From contig CACZCK010000008.1 of NCBI GenBank assembly GCA_902779675.1, positions 1 through 64,000 on the forward strand: a stretch of DNA of 64,000 bases, written 5' to 3'. Below the pieces are notes generated by a model that worked only from the letters and a program-made list of their open reading frames with translations, did not search any database and had not been told where the DNA came from. This DNA is from an uncultured Coriobacteriaceae bacterium. Lineage in GTDB: Bacteria; Actinomycetota; Coriobacteriia; Coriobacteriales; Atopobiaceae. Numbering within the stretch: position 1 is the stretch's first letter; the number at the start of each line of letters is the position of its first letter. This document shows, in pieces, positions 1 to 8,981 of this stretch. A program made the translations under genes and the position numbers.

Positions 1-68
1 CGGCCCGGCGGACCCGCGCCCGCGCGGCGCCCACGCGGCCCACGCCGCGCCGAGGGGGGTGGCCCGCG

Positions 69-641
69 ATGCCTAGCACGGCGGCGCTCTCGAGGGACGC
101 GCTGCGGGCCGAGCTGGCCCGCGAGTCCCACCGCGCCAACTACATCCGCGTCATCCGCAGCACCCTCAACAGCCTGGTCGTGGTCGCCGCCGCGGCGGTG
201 ATCGTGGCCATGCTCGTGCTGCCGGTCCTGCAGATCCAGGGCACGAGCATGACCGACACCCTCCAGGACAAGGACGTGGTCGTCGCCCTGAGGGGCTCGA
301 GCTACCGCACCGGCGACGTCGTCGCCTTCTACTACAACAACAACATCCTCATCAAGCGCGTGATCGCCACCGGCGGCCAGTGGGTCAACGTCGCCGACGA
401 CGGCACCGTCTACGTGGACAACGCGCGCCTCGACGAGCCCTACGTGACGGAAAAGGCATTGGGCGACGCGGACATCGCCATGCCCTACCAGGTCCCCGAG
501 GGGCGCGTCTTCGTCATGGGCGACCACCGCTCCACCAGCCTCGACAGCCGCAACAGCGCGCTGGGCTGCGTGAGCGAGGACATGGTTCTTGGCAGGTTAC
601 TCATCCGGGTCTGGCCGCTCTCCGGCCTCGGCCCCATCTAG
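69..641 (+). CDS. Signal peptidase I (S26), pilus-locus type
   Basis: 190-residue type I signal peptidase that would remove Sec signal peptides at the outer membrane face. One membrane segment (about residues 34-54) is followed by the catalytic serine in GTSM (Ser60), the general-base lysine in IKRVIATGG (Lys96) and the conserved GDHR...SRNS box near the C-terminus. A strong GAGGGGGG ribosome site precedes the ATG. It is the first gene of a pilus locus, followed by the tip adhesin, backbone pilin and class C sortase, so it probably serves the pilin precursors; dedicated signal peptidases are common in such loci. An open frame runs in from base 1 and stops at 76, so the tail of an upstream gene may overlap the start. 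Confidence 0.93.
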   Translation: MPSTAALSRDALRAELARESHRANYIRVIRSTLNSLVVVAAAAVIVAMLVLPVLQIQGTSMTDTLQDKDVVVALRGSSYRTGDVVAFYYNNNILIKRVIATGGQWVNVADDGTVYVDNARLDEPYVTEKALGDADIAMPYQVPEGRVFVMGDHRSTSLDSRNSALGCVSEDMVLGRLLIRVWPLSGLGPI

Positions 642-744
642 ACAGGCGGACGAGATGGCTAGACACGCGGGAACGCGCAACGAAGGAAGACTCGGCAGGA
701 CGGACGGCCCGGCAGGCGACGGGCACCAGAGAGGAGGCAGCACG

Positions 745-3700
745 ATGGCGGGCAACATCAGGGGACACATCGCGGGACTGCTGCAGACAAGCAAGAGGCA
801 CTCGCGCTACGTCGGCGTGCTGGCGCTGCTGGCCGTGGTGGTGGCCCTCGGGGTGACCATGGGCCTGCGGCGCAACGGCCGCGCGGCCACGGTGGAGCAG
901 ACGGTGCTCGACTGCCACGCGGCGGCGGGCGTCGCGCACACGCACAACGCCGACTGCTACGTCGGCGGCGACCTCGTGTGCCCGCTGCAGGAGCGCGAGC
1001 TGCACGTTCACGGCGACTCGTGCTACGACGAGGCGGGCAACCTCGTGTGCGGCAAGGAGGAGGCCTCCGAGGAGCACGTGCACGGCGACGGCTGCTTCAA
1101 GACGGTGACCGTGACCGTCGACGACCCGGAGCCCGCGGCCGAGGCACCCGCGGAAGACGAGGGTCCCGACTACGCTCAGGCCGAGGCCGAGGCGGCTCCC
1201 ATGCCATCGCAGACCTTCGAGGAGAAGGTCGACCTCGAGGGAAAGAACGAGGACGCCTCCGACGACCTGATCGTCAGGGTCGAGGCTCCCGAGGGTGCCC
1301 TGCCCAAGGGAACCACCATGCGCGTGAGCCCCATCACCGCCAAGAAGTACATCGACTCCGCCAAGAACGAGGTCAAGGACAAGACCCAGGCAAAGGTCGA
1401 GGCCGTGCAGGCCGTGGACATCACGTTCATTCACGACGGCAAGGAAGTCGAGCCCGAGAAGAACGTGCATGTGTCCATGCGCTACGCCGACGTGCAGTAC
1501 ACCCAGGACAAGGCCATCGAGATCGTCCACGTGGATGACGAGTACAACGCCGACATCGTGGGCAAGAAGGACGAGCAGACCGAGAAGGACGAGGTCACCT
1601 TCGAGTCCGACAGGTTCTCCGTCTACGCGATGGTCATCACCACGCAGCACATCGACAGCAACGGCAACGCGTACGACGTGACCGTGAGCTACGGCCCCGA
1701 GGCCAAGATTCCCGACGGCTCGACGCTGCGCGTGACCGAGATCGCCTCCGGCGACGCCGAGTACGACCGTGCCCGCAATGCGGTCTTGGCCGACAAGCTG
1801 GCACGCGGCGAGAGCGTTGATCTGAGCAGCTTCGGATTCGCCGCCATGGACATCTCCATCATCGATCCCAGCGGCAACGAGATTGAGCCCTCCGCCACGG
1901 TCAAGGTCGACCTCAAGGTCAAGAGCCTGCCCGAGGTCGAGGACCTCGCGGCCGTGGCCCCCACGATGGAGGTCCAGCACCATGTGGAGACCGGCAGCAA
2001 GGTCATCGTGGAGACGGTGGCTGGCGGTTCCGCCGACGCGAGCTTCAAGCAGGCGACCGACGCCAAGGTGATTGCTGACAACAAGGGAGATGCTGTCGAT
2101 CCGAATGGTTTCGATGAGTCGAGTGTTGTTACTGCATCTACGGACGATAACGCTGTAGAGACCTCCTTCAATACCGAGGTGTTCTCCACCTACACTATCA
2201 GTTACTACTACAACTACTATTCCAAGAACATCCACTACGTCGACACCAACGGCAACCCCCTGACCCCGACCATGACGCCGAACTTCAATGCGAGGCACCA
2301 GTTCCTCATCTACGACATTGAAGGCTACGAGTACGACTCGACGCACGTGGGCAGCCGCACTGGTACCACTATCCAGCCGATTCTGAGGGCAAGCGATAGG
2401 AATGGGCTGTATTACAGCGGTAACATCCAGTATCGCAATGGCAATAGCTGGTCGGATCTAAACAACAACGATATCTACGTCGTCTACAAGGCCAAGCCGA
2501 CGCCCACGCAAGGCGGTACGCCGACGCTGAAGCCGGTCGATCCCGATGATAAGCCTGCAGAGCCCACAATCCATAAGGATTCTGAGCCCAACGGTGATGG
2601 AACTTCAGACCTCTCTCTTTCAATTTTGGGTCACACGAAGGACCGAGAGGTGGAAAAGCTCGCTGACGTGATCGTGGTATTCGACATCTCTGGATCTATG
2701 GATAGAGATCTGAGCGACACTGACAGAACCGATCGAATTGATGCTGCAAAGTCTGCTGTAAATACTCTCGTAGATAACCTTGCAAAGAAGAAGAACTCTA
2801 ACGGAAACCCGTTGGTGAGAATGTCGCTCATCAGCTTCTCAACCACTGCGAATAACGTTAGGGGACTGACGGATCTGACTGACAGTGGAGTATCCGATTA
2901 CAAAGGCGCCGTGGAGGGGCTTCAGACTGGTGGCGGCACCAACTGGGATTACGCACTGCAGCTAGCAAACGAACAAGAAGTTGACAGCGGTCGTGCCACG
3001 TTTGTAATTTTCGTAACGGACGGAGACCCGACTTTCCGCAATACGCGTACAAACACTAGTGACGCAGACCTCGATATGTACACTGATGGTACGTACCAGT
3101 ATTATCGGCAGAATCACGTCTTTGGTGACGGCCAGCATGATTATGACGGTCACAACTATGATGCGGCCATCGAAGAAGGTCAGGCCATCCGAGCCAAGAA
3201 TAAGTACCTCTACACGATCGGTATCTCGAGCGACGTAACGAAGGTCAGCAACTTCAATAGAGATGCGGGCGGTAACGGTGCGTTCCTTGCTTCCAACACC
3301 GCTGAGCTCAACCAGGCGTTCAGTGACATTGAGGCTGCGATTGCGGCAAAGATGGGCGTCTCTGACATTCAGATGACCGACGGCATCACCGAGATGACGC
3401 AGACTGTGGACAAGAGTGGTCTGACCACGACCGACGGTAGCTTCACCTACTGGAAGAAGGCGAAGGATGCTACCTCGTTTGTAGAGTGGGACCCCTCCAG
3501 CGAGCGTTGTGCCGAGGCGGAGTACGACGAGGCTTCTGGTGCGGTCGAGTGGAACATGGGCACGAACTTCATGCCCGAGGACGGGGCCACCTACAAGGTG
3601 ACCTGGAAGGTCTGGCCTTCGCAGGAGGCCTACGACATCCTGGCGAAGTGCATGAACGACCCCGCCTTCTACGACACGCTTAACGCTTCGCAGAAGGCCC

Positions 3701-5208
3701 AGATCACCAGGACGGGAACCTCCCCGAACTACTCGTACACCCTGAGGACTAATGAGCCCGGCGCAGCGACGACGTATAAGGACGCTACTAAGTCTGGTGA
3801 TGGAATTACGACCGAGGGCGACGCAAAGTCCTTGCCCTTCAATGAGGTGAACCCGCTCGGCCTTGCTTCGAGCCAGATCAAGATTCAGAAGCGCTGGGAC
3901 AACCAGCTTGATCCGAAAACGGAAACGGTAACGGGGAGTCACTTGTTCCCCGTCAAGGCGGACGGCGTTTCGTTCGGAGAGGGTGTGTTGCTTTCCGACC
4001 CGCAGTGGCAAAACACCTACTACATCTCCACTGGCCTCATGACTACGAATCCGTACATGGTTTACGAGCATGGTCACGACTACACGATTGAGGAGCCTTC
4101 TGACCTTGCCTATCATTGGGACTTCAAGTCGGACGTGTACCATCCGATGGTGATCGACAATCAGACTGTGAACCTGGTCAAGGTTGACGCTGGGGAAGAG
4201 TATGACTACGAGATCGACGGCAAGTTCTACAGGAAGCTGTCGGGCGAAGCGGTCCTTACCGCGACCAACGAGCGTCGAAGCAACCTGAACATCTCCAAGA
4301 CGGTCGTCGACAAGGACGGCAACCACTTCAAGAGCGACCAGGCGTTTACCTTCACGGTTACGGTTCATGAGAGCCATGACGAAGAGGTCTGGCTGAGCGC
4401 CTACGACACGGCGGCCGGGGAGACTGTCAAGGACCCCAGCATCGTGACGGGAAACGGCGTGCAGTACCAGGCGTCTGACGGGTACTTCCATGCACCGAGC
4501 GGGACCACGCTGACGTTGACCATGAAGGACGGCTGGAACTACCGCTTCACGAACCTTAGTGTCGGGTCGACCTACACGATCGAGGAGAACAGCCCCGTTC
4601 CGGACGGGTACGCGTTCAAGGAGATCGCGGCGAGCGCCACAAACGGAGCGACCGCAGGCACGGTTACGGGACAGAAGACCGAGGGAACGATCGACAAGTC
4701 CAACTCCGTGTACACGGCCGCCTACACCAACCGCACCAACACTACGACGCTGAAGTTCAGGAAGGTGGGAAGTGACGGCAAGACTCCGCTTGCTGGCGCT
4801 GTCGTGAACATTAACAAGGGAGCTGCAGGTGTTGACGGCTCGCCGTTCACCACGACGACGGAGGACATCGAGCTCACGCTTCTTGACGGTGTCTATCAGG
4901 TAAAGGAGACTAAGGCTCCCGCCGGCTACAACATTCTTTCTGGCGACTATTACTTCAAGACGAACGACGGGACGGTGACGATTACCGATGCATCGGGTGC
5001 CGAAAAGTCGTACGAGGACTTTACGAAGGTTACCGAAGACGGAGTAATCGTCCTGAAGCTCAAGAATAATCCTGGTAAGCCCCTCCCGATGACCGGCGGC
5101 CCTGGTACCGCGCTCTTCAACATCCTTGGTTCGGCGATTGCCACTGCGGCAGTCCTGACATACCTCCTGCTTTCGAGGCGCACGAGCGAAGGGAGGTCAT
5201 GGGTCTAA
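745..5208 (+). CDS. Large VWA-domain pilus tip adhesin with LPMTG sorting signal
   Basis: 1487-residue surface protein, probably the adhesive pilus tip. I place the start at ATG 745, 8 bases after GAGGAGG; an in-frame start at 589 lies inside the signal peptidase gene and has no ribosome site. Order: N-terminal membrane/signal segment (about 22-42); a Cys/His repeat (57-117) with units such as HVHGDSCY; beta-rich repeats; a VWA domain with the metal-site motif DISGS at 647-651; Cna-B/SpaA-like domains (for example KTPLAGAVV and the E-box-like VKETKAPAGY); LPMTGG at 1447-1452, a hydrophobic segment and a basic tail. The sortase at 6947 is the likely anchor enzyme. Base composition falls sharply from about 2050 to 3480, around the VWA domain, suggesting a recombined segment. 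The ligand cannot be read from sequence. Confidence 0.9.
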   Translation: MAGNIRGHIAGLLQTSKRHSRYVGVLALLAVVVALGVTMGLRRNGRAATVEQTVLDCHAAAGVAHTHNADCYVGGDLVCPLQERELHVHGDSCYDEAGNLVCGKEEASEEHVHGDGCFKTVTVTVDDPEPAAEAPAEDEGPDYAQAEAEAAPMPSQTFEEKVDLEGKNEDASDDLIVRVEAPEGALPKGTTMRVSPITAKKYIDSAKNEVKDKTQAKVEAVQAVDITFIHDGKEVEPEKNVHVSMRYADVQYTQDKAIEIVHVDDEYNADIVGKKDEQTEKDEVTFESDRFSVYAMVITTQHIDSNGNAYDVTVSYGPEAKIPDGSTLRVTEIASGDAEYDRARNAVLADKLARGESVDLSSFGFAAMDISIIDPSGNEIEPSATVKVDLKVKSLPEVEDLAAVAPTMEVQHHVETGSKVIVETVAGGSADASFKQATDAKVIADNKGDAVDPNGFDESSVVTASTDDNAVETSFNTEVFSTYTISYYYNYYSKNIHYVDTNGNPLTPTMTPNFNARHQFLIYDIEGYEYDSTHVGSRTGTTIQPILRASDRNGLYYSGNIQYRNGNSWSDLNNNDIYVVYKAKPTPTQGGTPTLKPVDPDDKPAEPTIHKDSEPNGDGTSDLSLSILGHTKDREVEKLADVIVVFDISGSMDRDLSDTDRTDRIDAAKSAVNTLVDNLAKKKNSNGNPLVRMSLISFSTTANNVRGLTDLTDSGVSDYKGAVEGLQTGGGTNWDYALQLANEQEVDSGRATFVIFVTDGDPTFRNTRTNTSDADLDMYTDGTYQYYRQNHVFGDGQHDYDGHNYDAAIEEGQAIRAKNKYLYTIGISSDVTKVSNFNRDAGGNGAFLASNTAELNQAFSDIEAAIAAKMGVSDIQMTDGITEMTQTVDKSGLTTTDGSFTYWKKAKDATSFVEWDPSSERCAEAEYDEASGAVEWNMGTNFMPEDGATYKVTWKVWPSQEAYDILAKCMNDPAFYDTLNASQKAQITRTGTSPNYSYTLRTNEPGAATTYKDATKSGDGITTEGDAKSLPFNEVNPLGLASSQIKIQKRWDNQLDPKTETVTGSHLFPVKADGVSFGEGVLLSDPQWQNTYYISTGLMTTNPYMVYEHGHDYTIEEPSDLAYHWDFKSDVYHPMVIDNQTVNLVKVDAGEEYDYEIDGKFYRKLSGEAVLTATNERRSNLNISKTVVDKDGNHFKSDQAFTFTVTVHESHDEEVWLSAYDTAAGETVKDPSIVTGNGVQYQASDGYFHAPSGTTLTLTMKDGWNYRFTNLSVGSTYTIEENSPVPDGYAFKEIAASATNGATAGTVTGQKTEGTIDKSNSVYTAAYTNRTNTTTLKFRKVGSDGKTPLAGAVVNINKGAAGVDGSPFTTTTEDIELTLLDGVYQVKETKAPAGYNILSGDYYFKTNDGTVTITDASGAEKSYEDFTKVTEDGVIVLKLKNNPGKPLPMTGGPGTALFNILGSAIATAAVLTYLLLSRRTSEGRSWV

Positions 5209-5342
5209 GGCCTCCGGCTCGACGCCCAGGTCGCGCCGAGATAGCAGGACCGGCGGGTTGGACAAGCGAACAGAGACCAATCCGTCAAATCAGATGAGTC
5301 TATTAGTAAGAAAAGCAAGGCAAGCAAGGAAAGGAACGTGAA

Positions 5343-6704
5343 ATGAAGCACCTGAAGAACCTCTTCGCCGCAGCCCTGACCTTAGTCGTGGCCATGGCAC
5401 TGAGCGTGACCGCATTCGCGGCCCAGGGGACCATCAAGATTACCCCTCCCGCGGGCACCCCGGCAAACGCCACCAACACCTACAAGATCTACAAGGTCTT
5501 CGACGCCGTCGCAAGCGACGCTGGCATCAGCTACAAGCTTCACAAGGGCACCGAGCTCACCGGCGACATGGCGACCTACTTCGAGGTCGACCCCGCGGGC
5601 AACGTCAAGGCGAAGGACGCGGCAAAGGACAGCGAGGGCAAGCTGACCGCCGGCGCCATCGCGGCGATCACTGCCTACGTCACCGAGAGCGACCTCGTCG
5701 ACACCGCCACGTCGACCGGCACCGCCGTGGCAGAGTCCAAGCAGCTCGACAACGGCTACTACTTCATCAAGACGAGCACCGGTACCGTCGTGACGATCGA
5801 CTCGACAACCCCCAACGCCGAGGTCATTGACAAGAACACCGTGCCCGGCGTCGACAAGAAGATCACCAATACCTTCAGCATCGACGAGGACGGCAAGAAG
5901 GCCCTCGCGCAGGTCGGCACTGACGTCGAGTTCACCGCCACCGTCACCTTCGGCACCGGCTCCAAGAACGTCAAGTTCCACGACACCATGGGCACCGGCC
6001 TCTCCTACAACGGTGACGTCACCGTCACCGGCGTCGACTCCACCATGTACACAGTGGGTAAGGAAGGCGGCGACACCTTCACCATCACCTTCAATGACGG
6101 CATCGCGAAGGACGCCGTCGCGACGATCAAGTACACCGCAAAGGTGACCGACGCCGCCCTCACCGTCGACACCGGCAAGAACACCGCCACCGTGTCCTAC
6201 GGCGACAACAACGCGACCACTCCTGGTTCCGATACTAATGTCTACAATGCGACGATCTCCGTCATCAAGAACGACGAGAACGGCAAGGCACTGCCGGGCG
6301 CCGGCTTCGTCCTCAAGAACGCCGCCGGCAAGTACTACAAGTTCGCCAACAACGCCGTGACCTGGGTCGACACCGAGGCAGACGCCACAGAGTACACCTC
6401 TGGCGACGACGGCAAGCTCAACGGCGAGTTCAGCGGCCTCGCCAACGGCACCTACACCCTCGTCGAGAAGACCGTCCCCGCCGGCTACAACAAGGCAGCC
6501 GACAAGGAGTTCACCATCGCTGAGCACGACTACTCCGCTACCAACCTCAAGCAGACCGCGACCGTCGTCAACGAGTCCGGCGCCGAGCTCCCCAGCACCG
6601 GTGGCATGGGCACCACCCTGTTCTACGTCGTCGGTGGCCTGATGGTCGCTGGCGCCGCGATCGCCCTGATCGCCAAGAGCCGCGTCGCCAAGATGGAGGC
6701 GTAG
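5343..6704 (+). CDS. SpaH/FimA-type LPXTG backbone pilin
   Basis: 453-residue major pilin. A Sec signal peptide ends at AFA|AQG (about residue 27). The N-terminal pilin domain is followed by VIDKN...GVDKKI near 161-172, whose lysines are candidates for the intermolecular bond made by a class C sortase; a classical YPKN motif is not obvious. Later Cna-B-like domains include an E-box-like YTLVEKTVPAGY (about 371-382), which in relatives supports intramolecular isopeptide bonds. LPSTGG lies at 416-421, followed by a hydrophobic segment and a basic tail. A good AAGGAAAGGA ribosome site precedes the ATG. It lies between the tip adhesin and the sortase, the usual order in actinobacterial pilus loci. 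GC content is high and even, unlike the gene before it. Confidence 0.93.
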   Translation: MKHLKNLFAAALTLVVAMALSVTAFAAQGTIKITPPAGTPANATNTYKIYKVFDAVASDAGISYKLHKGTELTGDMATYFEVDPAGNVKAKDAAKDSEGKLTAGAIAAITAYVTESDLVDTATSTGTAVAESKQLDNGYYFIKTSTGTVVTIDSTTPNAEVIDKNTVPGVDKKITNTFSIDEDGKKALAQVGTDVEFTATVTFGTGSKNVKFHDTMGTGLSYNGDVTVTGVDSTMYTVGKEGGDTFTITFNDGIAKDAVATIKYTAKVTDAALTVDTGKNTATVSYGDNNATTPGSDTNVYNATISVIKNDENGKALPGAGFVLKNAAGKYYKFANNAVTWVDTEADATEYTSGDDGKLNGEFSGLANGTYTLVEKTVPAGYNKAADKEFTIAEHDYSATNLKQTATVVNESGAELPSTGGMGTTLFYVVGGLMVAGAAIALIAKSRVAKMEA

Positions 6705-6756
6705 TTCTACCTCACCACTCGTACCACCACTGACCACCTCTGGTCAGTGACTCCTA

Positions 6757-6789
6757 GGCCCGGGGCGGGGCGTCGCCCCGTCCCGGGCC
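6757..6789 (+). terminator. GC-rich stem-loop after the backbone pilin
   Basis: Two nested arms, GGCCCGGGG...TCCCGGGCC around CGGGGCG/CGCCCCG, make a long stable hairpin 53 bases past the pilin stop. There is no clear T run, so it may attenuate rather than stop transcription, lowering sortase expression relative to the pilin. A small TGACCA...TGGTCA hairpin precedes it at 6731-6746. Confidence 0.6.
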
Positions 6790-6813
6790 GAGCTCACGGG
6801 CACCCGACCCGTG

Positions 6814-6908
6814 GGCGAACCAAAGGGGGTACTCCCCCTTGTCCGGTCCCCGGATAGGCTAGGGGCCAACCCATACGGACAGGAGGGGAATACCCCCTTT
6901 GGTTCGCC
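6814..6908. repeat. Paired GGGG-TA-CCCC palindrome, pilin-sortase gap
   Basis: An imperfect inverted repeat of about 32 bases (6814-6845 and 6876-6908) encloses a 30-base loop. Each arm carries a core of the form AAAGGGGGTA.TCCCC flanked by GGCGAACC. Related cores recur at 12481, 13140, 30211, 32221, 52897 and 54720. The right arm ends about 40 bases before the likely sortase start. Confidence 0.8.
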
Positions 6909-6946
6909 GGACGGCGAAAAGACACGCGAAGAAGGAAACAGGAAGC

Positions 6947-7915
6947 TTGATCACGCTGGCCGACATACGGGGCATGAGGAAGGGGCGCGGAGGCCGCCTG
7001 CAGGTGCGCCGCCGCGGCCCGCAGAGGTCCACCGTCATACTGGTGGCCTTCCTGCTGCTCGGCCTGGGCATCATCGCCTACCCGTCCTTCTCCGACTGGT
7101 GGAACCAGTACCACCAGTCCCGCGCCATCGCCAACTACGTCCAGGCCGTGGAGGAGGTCTCCCAGGAGGAGAAGGACGCGATGATCGCCGAGGCCGTGGC
7201 CTACAACGAGGACCTGGCGAAGGACTCCGACCGGTACCGGATGACCGACGCCGAGAGGGCCCGCTACTCCAAGATCCTCAACCCCACGGGCTCCGGCGTG
7301 ATGGGCTACATCCAGGTCAGCTCCATCGGCGTCAACCTGCCCGTCTACCACGGCGTGGACGAGAGCGTCCTGCAGGTGGCCATCGGGCACATCGAGGGCA
7401 CGAGCCTGCCCGTCGGCGGCCCCACCACGCACGCGGCGGTCTCGGGCCACCGCGGCCTGCCGTCTGCCAAGCTCTTCACCGACCTCGACAAGCTCGTGGA
7501 GGGCGACACCTTCACGGTCACCATCCTCGACCGGACCTGCACCTACGAGGTGGACCAGATCCGCATCGTGGACCCCACCGACATGAGCGACCTCAACCTG
7601 CAGCAGGGCGCCGACTACGTCACGCTCGTCACCTGCACGCCCTACGGCATCAACACTCATCGTCTGCTGGTGCGAGGCCACCGCATCGACAACATCGCCG
7701 GCAGGGTGGTCATCCCGGCCGAGGCGCTCCAGATCCCCAACTACATAGCCGTCCCGGCTGTCGCGATCCCCATGCTGTTCACGTACCTCGTGGGGTCGCT
7801 CATCTACTACCGCTTCTTCGGGGGCACGCCCGACCGCGAGAAGGTCATGGCGGCGCTCGAGGACATGAGGGTACAGGCATACGACGCAAGCGAAGAGGAC
7901 ACGAACCATGAGTAA
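6947..7915 (+). CDS. Class C (pilin-polymerising) sortase
   Basis: About 322 residues. Class C sortases join pilin subunits through a thioester intermediate on the outer membrane face. Catalytic residues are visible: His168 in SGHRG, Cys230 in LVTCTPYG and Arg239 in THRLLVRGH. A membrane segment lies near residue 30 and a second at the C-terminus (about 265-290, AIPMLFTYLVGSLIYY), the two-anchor layout typical of class C. I favour the TTG start at 6947 behind AAGAAGGAAAC; ATG 6899 would fall inside the palindrome and ATG 6974 is another candidate. The stop overlaps the next gene by 8 bases, so the two are translationally coupled. Confidence 0.92.
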   Translation: MITLADIRGMRKGRGGRLQVRRRGPQRSTVILVAFLLLGLGIIAYPSFSDWWNQYHQSRAIANYVQAVEEVSQEEKDAMIAEAVAYNEDLAKDSDRYRMTDAERARYSKILNPTGSGVMGYIQVSSIGVNLPVYHGVDESVLQVAIGHIEGTSLPVGGPTTHAAVSGHRGLPSAKLFTDLDKLVEGDTFTVTILDRTCTYEVDQIRIVDPTDMSDLNLQQGADYVTLVTCTPYGINTHRLLVRGHRIDNIAGRVVIPAEALQIPNYIAVPAVAIPMLFTYLVGSLIYYRFFGGTPDREKVMAALEDMRVQAYDASEEDTNHE

Positions 7916-8702
7916 CAAGAGCAGGAAGAAGGGAGAGCCCATGCGGATGATGAGGAAAGGCCTCAGCGCGCTCGTCCTGGCGATTTGCTTGCTTATGTCG
8001 AACGCGCTGGGAGTAACGGCCCTGGCCGACGACTGGGCGAGCGGGCCCAAGACCGTCACGGTGAGGGCGGCCACCTACAAGGAGGACATCGAGAGCATCG
8101 CGGGCGACGGCGCCGTGGTGATTGAGGCGTACCGGATCGCGACGATCGTTAACGAGGACGGCTCGTACGTCTTTGTCGCCGAGTCCCCGTTTGCGAGCCT
8201 CCAGTCTGCGCTTGACAGCGGAAACTGGAAGGCGCTCGCAAACGGCGCCGCAGACCTCGTCAAGAAGAACGGCGACAGTGGTCTCGAGACCCGCAGCGGG
8301 AAGCTGAACGAGGTCATCGACCTCTCCGGCTCCGACGACGGCGACGGCGTGTGGCTGCTCATGCCCCACGGCGGCAACAAGGGAAAGAGCTCGCTTGCCG
8401 CGAGCAGCAAGCAGTACGACTACACGTTTAGCCCCATCATCGTGACGGTGCCCACCAAGGACGGCGTCGACGACCAGGGCAACCTCAACACCGCCTATGG
8501 CGAGTGGGTGGCTGACGCCGAGGTCGACCTCAAGGTCGAGCGCACCAAGACCGTCACGCCGCCTCCCCGCAAGCGCGTTCCCAAGACGGGCGAGGAGACG
8601 ACCCTCATGCCCTTCTACGTGGCCATGGGCGTGAGCGGCACGCTGCTGGTCCTTCTGGCGGTGCAGAGCATCCGTCGCCGCAGGAGCGAGGGCATCGAGT
8701 AG
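7908..8702 (+). CDS. Minor pilin / pilus-associated surface protein with VPKTG motif
   Basis: 264 residues from ATG 7908 (overlapping the sortase), or 253 from ATG 7941, which follows AAGGGA and gives a more typical signal peptide ending at ALA|DD. The mature part is hydrophilic and unlike a named family. The C-terminus has VPKTGEE followed by a hydrophobic segment (about residues 233-252) and RRRRSEGIE, the layout of a sortase substrate with Val in place of the usual Leu. Its place at the end of the locus, coupled to the sortase, suggests a minor or basal pilin. It could instead be a cell-wall-anchored accessory protein. Confidence 0.75.
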   Translation: MSNKSRKKGEPMRMMRKGLSALVLAICLLMSNALGVTALADDWASGPKTVTVRAATYKEDIESIAGDGAVVIEAYRIATIVNEDGSYVFVAESPFASLQSALDSGNWKALANGAADLVKKNGDSGLETRSGKLNEVIDLSGSDDGDGVWLLMPHGGNKGKSSLAASSKQYDYTFSPIIVTVPTKDGVDDQGNLNTAYGEWVADAEVDLKVERTKTVTPPPRKRVPKTGEETTLMPFYVAMGVSGTLLVLLAVQSIRRRRSEGIE

Positions 8703-8729
8703 GCCTCGCAAGTAGACAGTCGCATCGCT

Positions 8730-8766
8730 GGCGGGAGGGCCCCCGGGGCTCTCCCGCCTTCTTTTG
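8730..8766 (+). terminator. Rho-independent terminator ending the pilus locus
   Basis: GGCGGGAG...CTCCCGCC stem around GGGCCCCC-type bases, followed by TTCTTTT. It lies 28 bases after the last pilus gene. Confidence 0.8.
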
Positions 8767-8781
8767 CGCGAAGCGTCCGCA

Positions 8782-8823
8782 TCTGCGGACCAGTTGCGGT
8801 AGGAGGGCGAACTGGTCCGCAGA
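8782..8823. repeat. Perfect 14-base inverted repeat upstream of the sortase fusion
   Basis: Arms TCTGCGGACCAGTT (8782-8795) and its complement (8810-8823) with a 14-base loop. It lies between the pilus-locus terminator and the next gene. It may be an operator or a remnant terminator. The rest of this 279-base gap shows only a possible -10 (TATCAT) near 8915. Confidence 0.6.
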
Positions 8824-8981
8824 TTCTGCCGCGAGCACGCCGCTCCCGTACACCTCACCCGTGGTAGGCGCATGAACCGTGCGTCCTGCGCCTATGGCAC
8901 CTCCCACCCCTTTGCTATCATGTGCAGGGCGGTCAAATGACGGCTGCACAAACCTTCCGCACGCGACCAAAGAGGAAAGCG

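Noticed and set aside
1-76. End of an upstream gene
   Set aside because: A frame is open from base 1 to a stop at 76, but 24 codons of Ala/Arg/Pro-rich sequence are not enough to call a gene.
601-2346. Long minus-strand open frame opposite the tip adhesin
   Set aside because: Composition is the Val/His/Leu pattern of antisense frames in high-GC genes, and the + strand gene is secure.
2962-4491. Another long antisense open frame
   Set aside because: Opposite the same adhesin gene; no ribosome site or family match.
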